Below, piece after piece: positions 7,753 to 13,916 of a DNA stretch of 49,149 bases. The stretch lies in contig CASFXA010000026.1 in assembly GCA_949298535.1 (NCBI GenBank), positions 1 through 49,149 on the forward strand, given 5' to 3'. The position numbers and the translations under genes were made by a program. The DNA is from an uncultured Oscillospiraceae bacterium. GTDB lineage: Bacteria; Bacillota; Clostridia; Oscillospirales; Ruminococcaceae. How positions within the stretch are numbered: the stretch's first letter is position 1; every line of letters begins with the position of its first letter. The notes below the pieces were generated by a model. The model ran no database searches and had not been told where the DNA came from. It saw nothing but the letters and a program-made list of their open reading frames with translations.

Positions 7753-9024
7753 TCACTGGGTCATGATCCTGAGGATGGTGCGGTCGGTGCCCTGCATCCC
7801 TTCCCGGGCCAGAACCCCCACATTGACGATGGTCTGCTGGAGGTCCGTTCCCACAATGCCGTCGCCGCTGTGGAAATTCTGACCATTGAGATACATCTGA
7901 TACCCCAGGATTCCCGCGTCCACGGCGGAGGCGATCTTGGCGGCGCAGGAGGGTTTGGCTCCGTCGCAGATGGTGCCGGAAAGGATGACCACGGCGTTGA
8001 TGATGGTGTGGGCGATGGCGTCGCAGTCCGCCCCCTGGAGGTAAGCGATGGCGGCGCCGGACCCCACGCCCGCGCTGATGGCGCCGCAATAGGCGGAGAG
8101 CCGCCCAATGCCCGCCTTCTGATACACCGTCACCAGATCGCTGACCAGCAGCGCCCGGTACAGCTGCTCCTGGGTGGCGCCCAGATGCCTGGCGTACCGG
8201 AATACCGGCATGGAGGCGGTGATCCCCTGGTTGCCGGAGCCGGAATTGATGACCACCGGCAGCTCGCAGCCGCTCATCCGGGCGTCGGAGCCTGCCGCGG
8301 CCCAGGCAGCCGCTTCGTTCTTGATGTCGGAGCCGTAATATTTCAGCCGGGTGGAACCGATGTTGGCTCCCCAGTCGTTTTTCAGCCACTCCTCAGCGAT
8401 GGCGGAGTTGCAGCGGATCTGCCGTTCCAGCAGCTCCTCCACCAGGGAAAGGTCCACCGTGGAGGCAAATTCCAGGATGTCCGGCAGGTTCAGCAGCCCC
8501 TTGTCGGTCAGGCCGTCCTCGGCGGAATCTCCCGCCGGTTTTTCCAGCAGCACCTGGCCGTCCTTTTCCAGATAGATGAGGTTGCTGTGGTTGTTGGCAA
8601 TGTGGCTGACCGCCTTGTGTTCCCAGGCCCATCCGGTGAGGCGGATGTCCAGCATCCGGGGGGTGGGCGGACAGGTGATCTCCATGGGGGTGGCGTCCAT
8701 ATAGGCGGCGATCTGGCTGTGAAGCTCGGGAGGAACCGAAGCGATCACCTGCAATTCCTTGTCTGCCTCTCCGGCCACGATGCCTGCGGCGATGGCGGCT
8801 TTCACGCCTTTTAACCCGCCGGTGTTGGGAACCACCACGCTTTTGACGTTTTTGAGAATGTTGCCGGAGACCTCCGCCAGAATCCGCTGGGGCGCCTCGC
8901 CTAAAATCTGACGCAGTTTGGCGGCGGCATAGGCCACGGCGATGGGTTCCGTGCAGCCGGTGGCCATCACCAGCTCCTCCCGGAGGATGGCAACATAGGA
9001 TTTTTGAACTTCCGGTGTCAGCAT
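7753..9024 (-). CDS. L-cysteine desulfidase-like / UPF0597 Fe-S lyase
   Basis: A 423-residue protein of the serine-dehydratase-alpha-like family (UPF0597, CyuA/CdsB relatives). The N-terminal ATGCTEP motif and C24, C313, C353 and C360 reproduce the cysteine spacing (40 and 7 residues between the last three) of the archaeal [4Fe-4S] cysteine desulfidase, so a catalytic Fe-S cluster is likely. Characterised members eliminate H2S from cysteine or act as serine/threonine-type dehydratases. Here it sits 15 bases after a UroD-type protein and before an iron alcohol dehydrogenase, suggesting catabolism of an amino acid or thiol compound. The exact substrate is an inference. Confidence 0.88.
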   Translation of the reverse strand: MLTPEVQKSYVAILREELVMATGCTEPIAVAYAAAKLRQILGEAPQRILAEVSGNILKNVKSVVVPNTGGLKGVKAAIAAGIVAGEADKELQVIASVPPELHSQIAAYMDATPMEITCPPTPRMLDIRLTGWAWEHKAVSHIANNHSNLIYLEKDGQVLLEKPAGDSAEDGLTDKGLLNLPDILEFASTVDLSLVEELLERQIRCNSAIAEEWLKNDWGANIGSTRLKYYGSDIKNEAAAWAAAGSDARMSGCELPVVINSGSGNQGITASMPVFRYARHLGATQEQLYRALLVSDLVTVYQKAGIGRLSAYCGAISAGVGSGAAIAYLQGADCDAIAHTIINAVVILSGTICDGAKPSCAAKIASAVDAGILGYQMYLNGQNFHSGDGIVGTDLQQTIVNVGVLAREGMQGTDRTILRIMTQ

Positions 9025-9039
9025 AGCAAGACCTTCTCC

Positions 9040-10056
9040 TTATTGATTGGCGTATTTGATGACCGCTTGACGGGCCCATTCCAGACGGTTGTCGTCGATG
9101 TCGGTGGGAACGGTGCAATCGTCCCCCAACATAATGCCGATCTGTCCCGCTTCATCCAGAATCTGGAACACTCTGGCCTCCACTTCCTCCCGGGTTCCTT
9201 TGTCCAGTACGCCGGTGCGCTCAAAGCCGCCAAAGACCGGCTTGCCGCCCAAAATCTTCTTGCCGGCGCCCAGGGGGATCTTTTCTCCCTCGATGGCCCA
9301 GTTGAAGGCGGCCACGGGATAATCCTTGAAGACCTCCAGGGTGCTGGGGACCGCCAGGGGACCGCCGCAGATGTGAAGCAGGTTCATGGAGGAACGCTTG
9401 TTGGCTTTTTCGATGATGGCGATTTCATAAGGGGCCACATGGGTTCGGTGAAGCTCCGGCGGAACGATGAGCCGCTGGTTGTTGACCGCCAGATAGATGC
9501 CGTCTACGCCGCACTGATCGAAGAGGGCGTCGTTGAGTTCGGCGATCCGCTCCCCCAAAATGTCCAGGGCAGCCGCCACGGAATCAGGGTCCTCCGCCAT
9601 CAGGCTGCGGAAACGGGCCTCGTCGCCGCCGTTGCCCAACATTCCTTTATCCGACAGGCCGAAGCGCATGACGGTGAAGGGGGAGAAGCTGGTGGCATAC
9701 AGGGGCGCGTCGGAATCGGCGTAGATCTCCCGGACCCGTTTGGTCAGCTCGATGGTTTTGGCCACAAATTTGGAGTTCATGGCGGGGGGCTCGATTTTCC
9801 GCAGGTCGGAGGCCTTTTCCACAAAGGAGAAGTCCACCGGCATCAGCATCAGGGTGTCGGTCATCACCTTGGCCACATCGGGATCATACACCTGACGAGC
9901 CAGGCGGTGGCCCTCCACGTTCCGCTCGAAGGCTTCATCGTTCACCAGACCCTGATTGAAATCTCCTGGCCGGCAAAAGTGATGGAAAAAGGCCACAGGA
10001 ACACGGTCCACCGGTTGATTGTTCAAAAAAGCCAAAAATCTCTCTCGTCTGGTCAT
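9040..10056 (-). CDS. Uroporphyrinogen-decarboxylase-family protein with methyltransferase-type zinc motif
   Basis: A 338-residue TIM-barrel protein of the UroD superfamily. It opens with MTRRERFLAFLNNQPVDRVP, the signature N terminus of the family. It keeps His228-x-Cys230 (LLHICGG) and Cys314 (GDDCTVP), matching the H-x-C...C zinc site of corrinoid:thiol methyltransferases (MtaA/MtbA type), not that of true heme-pathway UroD. A methyl transfer to or from a thiol is therefore more likely than porphyrin chemistry. The internal ATG at 10056 has an AAAGGGAG site; the frame extends 16 codons upstream without one. It is first in the operon and is divergent from a LysR regulator. No corrinoid protein is nearby. 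Confidence 0.82.
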   Translation of the reverse strand: MTRRERFLAFLNNQPVDRVPVAFFHHFCRPGDFNQGLVNDEAFERNVEGHRLARQVYDPDVAKVMTDTLMLMPVDFSFVEKASDLRKIEPPAMNSKFVAKTIELTKRVREIYADSDAPLYATSFSPFTVMRFGLSDKGMLGNGGDEARFRSLMAEDPDSVAAALDILGERIAELNDALFDQCGVDGIYLAVNNQRLIVPPELHRTHVAPYEIAIIEKANKRSSMNLLHICGGPLAVPSTLEVFKDYPVAAFNWAIEGEKIPLGAGKKILGGKPVFGGFERTGVLDKGTREEVEARVFQILDEAGQIGIMLGDDCTVPTDIDDNRLEWARQAVIKYANQ

Positions 10057-10463
10057 TGCGATACTCCCTTTCGATTTTTGTAGATTTGTTGAAAAACTTG
10101 CCATAATTAGTGTACCATGTGAGAAGATTCCTGTATAATGCTTATAACTTGCCCTATATTACAAAAAAGCATAACAGCAGAAATCAAAATAAAATTCCCT
10201 GGACAGCGCCCGCATAAAAAGACAAAACCAGGAAAAGAGTGAGCTTCCAAAAGCCGGGCGCGTTTTCTGGAAAGAATCCGCCTCTGTTCATTCAGGGAGA
10301 TTTCAGAAGGGGAATCAGGATTCGGCAGAAGGATTCCAGCGGTTCTCAGGGAGATGGATTTTTTCAGAAAGATGGGGCAGTTCGCTTTTGGGACAGGGGG
10401 CGGGTTCTTTCTTTGTGCCGCCCCGGAGGCAGGGAGAAGAATTTTGGGAGGGGAATGACGGTT
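10057..10463. promoter_or_regulatory. Divergent regulatory region between operon and LysR gene
   Basis: This 407-base gap holds no gene. Its first 130 bases are AT-rich and contain a TATAAT at 10134-10139 on the plus strand (no good -35) and TA-rich dyads such as TTATAACTTGCCCTATATTA around 10142-10161, where a LysR-type protein could bind. The rest, 10200-10450, would be leader of the LysR mRNA. No confident operator was identified. Confidence 0.45.
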
Positions 10464-11414
10464 ATGAAAATGAGCACGCTGGAATATTTTATTGTGCTGG
10501 CGGAATCCAAATCCATCAATCAGGCTGCGCAGGACCTGTATATCACCCAGCCCTGCCTCACCAGAGCCATTCAGAGCATGGAAAAGGAGCTGGGAATCCA
10601 GCTGTTCCACCGGGACAGCTCCGGGGTGACCCTCACCGAGATGGGACAGCGGATTCTTCCTGAGGCAAAACAGGTGGTGCGGTATTACCGGGGCTGGAAG
10701 GAGCTGGGCAAGGAGGTGCCCATCCCCCAGATCGACATCTACAGCCAAAGCGTCTTTTCCCTCTTTTTGCTGCCGGATATTCTGCTGCGTTTCCGCAGGA
10801 AGCATCCCAATGTGGCGGTCAACCTCACTTCCGTCCTCAAGCCGGAGCGGCACATCTCCCGGGACGTTCACAATCCGGTGCTGGCGCTGACGGTGTGCAA
10901 CGATAATCTGTATGAAAAGGCTTCAGCGGCCCAGGGCAACAAAGGGCTTCCGCTGATGGAGGGGGAGTATCACTGCATCCTCAACGCCAAAAATCCCCTG
11001 GCCAACCGGGAGACCATCTCTTTCGAGGAGCTGCGGGAGATGTACTTTGTCTTTACCCACACCAAGGGCCTGACGGAGGCAGGCTGGACAGGAGGGGCGC
11101 TGTATTCGGAGTTTTTCAAAATCATGGACCCCTCCCACATCATCGAGGTGGAATCCCTCTCCAATGTCATCGCCCTGATGTGCAAAAATACCGAGGGGTG
11201 CAGCTTCGCCTACTATCCCATGCTCACCGCCTGGGATGCCATCGGGGAGGGAAAACTGGTTCATATCCCGGTGCGGGGGCAAAAGATGAGCGGAGCGGCC
11301 TGCCTGTTTTATGAGCAGGAGTCCTACCGGCAGCATCCGGTGGTGCGGGAGCTGGTGACGGATATTAAAGAAACTGCCCGGGCGGTGGAGCAGCGGGCCA
11401 GAGAGAAGAAATAA
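10464..11414 (+). CDS. LysR-family transcriptional regulator
   Basis: A 316-residue LysR-type regulator. The N-terminal winged helix-turn-helix is clear: MSTLEYFIVLAESKSINQAA, then LYITQPCLTRAIQSMEKELG and LFHRDSSGVTLTEMG. A periplasmic-binding-like effector domain follows. The ATG at 10464 has the best-placed ribosome site (GGAGGGG at 10447-10453); the ATG at 10455 is too close. Being divergent from the UroD/desulfidase/dehydrogenase/transporter operon, it most likely controls that operon in response to its substrate. Confidence 0.9.
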   Translation: MKMSTLEYFIVLAESKSINQAAQDLYITQPCLTRAIQSMEKELGIQLFHRDSSGVTLTEMGQRILPEAKQVVRYYRGWKELGKEVPIPQIDIYSQSVFSLFLLPDILLRFRRKHPNVAVNLTSVLKPERHISRDVHNPVLALTVCNDNLYEKASAAQGNKGLPLMEGEYHCILNAKNPLANRETISFEELREMYFVFTHTKGLTEAGWTGGALYSEFFKIMDPSHIIEVESLSNVIALMCKNTEGCSFAYYPMLTAWDAIGEGKLVHIPVRGQKMSGAACLFYEQESYRQHPVVRELVTDIKETARAVEQRAREKK

Positions 11415-11610
11415 GGGGGACGCCTGTTTTTTCCGGGCGCCGCGGAAATTGACCGCCCCTTCAGAGAAATCTGGCCCTGACCAAGGCGGGGCTGATTTTC
11501 CCCGGTTTCACGTCCCGGCGGGCGCGGATGGCGGGAGGAAAATCAGGTCCGCCTCCCCATTTTATGCGGCTGTATTTGATTTATTTTCCAAAACAGTTTT
11601 TTCGACAAAC

Positions 11611-11654
11611 TGCGGCGAGGGGGCCCTCCGTTTCCGGAAGGCCCCCTCGCCGCA
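11611..11654. terminator. Strong convergent terminator hairpin
   Basis: A perfect 15-bp stem (11611-11625 with 11640-11654), extendable by inner TCCG/CGGA pairs, lies between the convergent LysR and response-regulator genes. There is no long T tract on either side, so it probably serves both directions as a shared blocking hairpin. Confidence 0.65.
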
Positions 11655-11671
11655 AATATCACAATTTTCAG

Positions 11672-12268
11672 TTAAAGATTTTCCAGACCGCCAAAAATCT
11701 GGTTCAGTTCCCACTGGTTGCGCAGCCCCAACTTTTTGAGGATATTGGTCTTTTGGTTGGCGATGGTTTTGGGGGAGGAGAACAGCTCGATCTTTTTGCC
11801 GGTCATAATGTCAAAAACCGCCCGCTCCGCCGGAGACAAGTCCCCCAAAATGAGGGAAAGAATCATCCACTCCTGGGGGGTGTGCCCCTGAGCGGTGGCC
11901 CGGAGCATATCCGGCAGGATGGAAAACTGGCTTTTGAACACATAGGCGGAGGCGAAAGCCCGTTTGCTGGCTTCCAGCACCACCTGGGGATTTTCATATA
12001 CGGTCAGAATCACCACCCGGGTACGGATGGCAAGGCGCAGTTCCCGGGCGGCGTCGATACCGTCCATTTTGGTGGCGGACAGGTTCAGATCCATCACCAC
12101 CACGTCCGGCAGCAGCTGTTTGGCCATGGAAATGGCCTCTTCCCGCCCGGCAGCCCAGCCGACGGGAACAAGGTCCTGCGTTTTTTCCAGCTCCAGCCGG
12201 ATGAGTGTGGCAAATTCCGGATCGTCCTCCACAATGAGGACCCGGATGAGATTGTCAGCCACCTGCAT
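11672..12268 (-). CDS. Two-component response regulator
   Basis: A 198-residue regulator. The receiver domain has the acidic pair (VEDD), a phosphoacceptor Asp in VVVMDLNLS, a Thr in ILTVYE and a Lys in YVFKSQF. The C-terminal region (LSPAERAVFDIMTGK...PKTIANQKTNILKKLGL) is a NarL/LuxR-like helix-turn-helix, somewhat divergent. Its ATG immediately follows the TGA of the sensor kinase gene (TGAATG), so the two are translationally coupled and form one system. Confidence 0.88.
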   Translation of the reverse strand: MQVADNLIRVLIVEDDPEFATLIRLELEKTQDLVPVGWAAGREEAISMAKQLLPDVVVMDLNLSATKMDGIDAARELRLAIRTRVVILTVYENPQVVLEASKRAFASAYVFKSQFSILPDMLRATAQGHTPQEWMILSLILGDLSPAERAVFDIMTGKKIELFSSPKTIANQKTNILKKLGLRNQWELNQIFGGLENL

Positions 12269-13645
12269 TCACCCTTCCTTTGGAAAATACAACCGGAATG
12301 CGCTGCCCCGATCCGGCGCGCTGTCGCACTGGATCCATCCCCCATGGGCCTGCATCACCCGGTAGCAATAATAAAGCCCCAGCCCCAGATGGCCGGCGTC
12401 AGATTTTTCGGTTTGATAGGGAAAAAACATACGCTCCCGGATGGAGGCGGGAATCCCCGGACCGTTGTCCTCCACTGTCAGCAGGTCGTACCGGGAGTGC
12501 CGTTCTCCCCGGCGCCCCGGGCGAAACCGGATCTGCACCGCGCATCCTTCTCCCTTGGCCTCCCAGGCGTTTTCCAGGAGGTTCCGCAGGGTCTCCCGCA
12601 GATGGCAGGGATCGCAGAACAATCGGTCCCCGGGAGCGAATTCCGTCGTCAGCTTCATTCCCTTCTCCCGGTACTCTTCCAGCAGTCCTCCCTCCAGCAG
12701 CTCCTCCAGGGGATAGGGCTCCTTTTGGGGGGTCAGCCTGCCGGAGTGGAGAAGGATGCGGTCCGACAGATTCTGCAGCCGTTCAATGGTATCCCGGAGG
12801 ATCCGAAGCTGGGGGGAAGGGGGATCCTGATGTTCCTCCAGGTCCTTGGCGCACCAGGCCAGCTTCACCAGATCCCGGCGAAGGGCGTGGCTGAGAAACT
12901 GAGCGCCCCGGAGGGCGGCCCGGCTTTCGCTCTCCCACTGGTAATGCTCCGCGTTCAGGCGCACTCCCATCACCCCCTCGGTGAAGGCCAGATAGAGATA
13001 AATCAGAATTTCCACACACACCAGCACGAAGATCCCGGTCCAGGCCCGCAGCAGGGATTGCAGGCCCAGGGTGTGAAAAACAAAGATCGTCACCAGCCAG
13101 TACCACAGCAAGGGCAGCACCATCAGGGCCACAAAGCGCTTCTGCCGCCGCACCTCCCGGGTGGGCTCCGCCTTCACCGCCTGGAGAAGGAAGAAGGTAA
13201 AGAGAACGCCATAGGTCAGGTTGTACAGGCACATGGCCACCCAGAAGGGGAGGCTTTGCCGCTGAAAAAAGTAGGTCCGGGTGGGGGGAAAAAGAATCAT
13301 CAGCGCCGCCGCCGGCAGCAGCATCCAGCCAATCAGTTTTTTATTGGAAACAGAACAGCCCCGGAAACGAACGGCAAACAGGCAGGCGGCAGGCATGGCG
13401 CAAAGGTACAGCGCGCTGGTCATCAGGGAATAGAGGGTGCGCATCCCTTCCTCGGTGCCGACTCCGGCTGCCAGCAGCCCCGGCGCCAGATCGTAATAAA
13501 AGGATTCCTTGAAGGTGCCCAGGCTGAAAAGCATCCCGCCGCAGAAGCAGAGACGGTTGAGGGGATGACGGGCGTTGGCTCCCAGGATCATGGCAAAAAA
13601 GACCCACAGCAGCAGGGTGGACAGCATACTCAACGACAGATACAT
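12269..13645 (-). CDS. Sensor histidine kinase with polytopic membrane sensor
   Basis: A 458-residue kinase. Residues 1 to about 240 hold around seven hydrophobic segments without a large extracellular loop, so sensing is probably within or at the membrane. The dimerisation helix has the candidate phospho-His in LSHALRRDLVKLAW. The ATPase domain has LRETLRNLLENAWEA (N box), VEDNGPGIP (G1) and GHLGLGLYYC (G2). The internal ATG at 13645 has a GAGGAGG site; the frame runs 17 codons further up without one. It is transcribed with the regulator at 11672-12268. The signal is unknown. Confidence 0.88.
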   Translation of the reverse strand: MYLSLSMLSTLLLWVFFAMILGANARHPLNRLCFCGGMLFSLGTFKESFYYDLAPGLLAAGVGTEEGMRTLYSLMTSALYLCAMPAACLFAVRFRGCSVSNKKLIGWMLLPAAALMILFPPTRTYFFQRQSLPFWVAMCLYNLTYGVLFTFFLLQAVKAEPTREVRRQKRFVALMVLPLLWYWLVTIFVFHTLGLQSLLRAWTGIFVLVCVEILIYLYLAFTEGVMGVRLNAEHYQWESESRAALRGAQFLSHALRRDLVKLAWCAKDLEEHQDPPSPQLRILRDTIERLQNLSDRILLHSGRLTPQKEPYPLEELLEGGLLEEYREKGMKLTTEFAPGDRLFCDPCHLRETLRNLLENAWEAKGEGCAVQIRFRPGRRGERHSRYDLLTVEDNGPGIPASIRERMFFPYQTEKSDAGHLGLGLYYCYRVMQAHGGWIQCDSAPDRGSAFRLYFPKEG

Positions 13646-13687
13646 CCCGGCGCCTCCTCTCCCCGTGGTTTTGGTTTTTGCCTGAGC

Positions 13688-13719
13688 AGCCCCCAAAAGG
13701 AGGGGGCTTTTTGATTGTA
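13688..13719 (-). promoter_or_regulatory. Putative kinase-gene promoter with 5' hairpin
   Basis: On the minus strand TACAAT (plus 13714-13719) could be the -10 element of the kinase/regulator operon; the -35 is weak. Transcription would begin near 13707, at the base of an AGCCCCC/GGGGGCT hairpin (13688-13708), giving an mRNA with a stem-loop at its very 5' end. On the plus strand the same hairpin is followed by TTTT and could instead be a terminator, but no plus-strand gene precedes it. Confidence 0.4.
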
Positions 13720-13789
13720 TCCGTTTGATGTTACGCTCATCATACTATTTTTCCCCCTTTTTTTCAATGAAAGGGGCTCTCAAAAAATG

Positions 13790-13811
13790 CCATTCCTATA
13801 ATTTTTAGGAA
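13790..13811 (+). repeat. 22-bp box, copy 1
   Basis: CCATTCCTATAATTTTTAGGAA contains a perfect TTCCTA/TAGGAA inverted repeat. It is itself framed by GCTCTC (13776-13781) and GAGAGC (13812-13817). It matches copy 2 at 21 of 22 positions, 38 bases upstream of it. Confidence 0.7.
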
Positions 13812-13827
13812 GAGAGCGCCATCGGTT

Positions 13828-13849
13828 CCATTCCTATAATTTTTGGGAA
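13828..13849 (+). repeat. 22-bp box, copy 2
   Basis: CCATTCCTATAATTTTTGGGAA differs from copy 1 at one base. It is framed by GGTTCC (13824-13829) and GGAACC (13846-13851). Being just upstream of the kinase-operon promoter it is a candidate operator. TATAAT inside both copies could also act as a -10 element, though no -35 is visible. Confidence 0.7.
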
Positions 13850-13867
13850 CCACGACGGCTCCGGCCA

Positions 13868-13876
13868 TGCTACAAT
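13868..13876 (+). promoter_or_regulatory. Extended -10 promoter of the kinase/FHA/phosphatase operon
   Basis: TG-C-TACAAT at 13868-13876 is an extended -10 element; no convincing -35 is present 17 bases upstream. The expected start near 13883 leaves a short leader before the kinase ATG at 13917. Confidence 0.5.
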
Positions 13877-13916
13877 AAAGCCAGAAAAGCAGCAGCGCCG
13901 AGAGGAGGGGATAAGA

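Noticed and set aside
7714..8814. Long plus-strand frame opposite the desulfidase gene
   Set aside because: Shadow of a GC-rich gene; its translation has no domain, while the minus strand has all catalytic cysteines.
9040..10056. Heme-pathway uroporphyrinogen decarboxylase (hemE)
   Set aside because: The zinc-type H-x-C...C motif and the operon with catabolic enzymes point away from porphyrin synthesis, and no other heme genes are nearby.
11528..13714. 728-residue plus-strand frame across the two-component genes
   Set aside because: It runs antisense through two clear genes and a terminator hairpin, with Gln/Pro/His-rich content typical of shadow frames.
13790..13849. CRISPR-like repeat pair
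   Set aside because: Only two copies with a 16-base gap, and no cas genes; a regulatory box pair is more likely.
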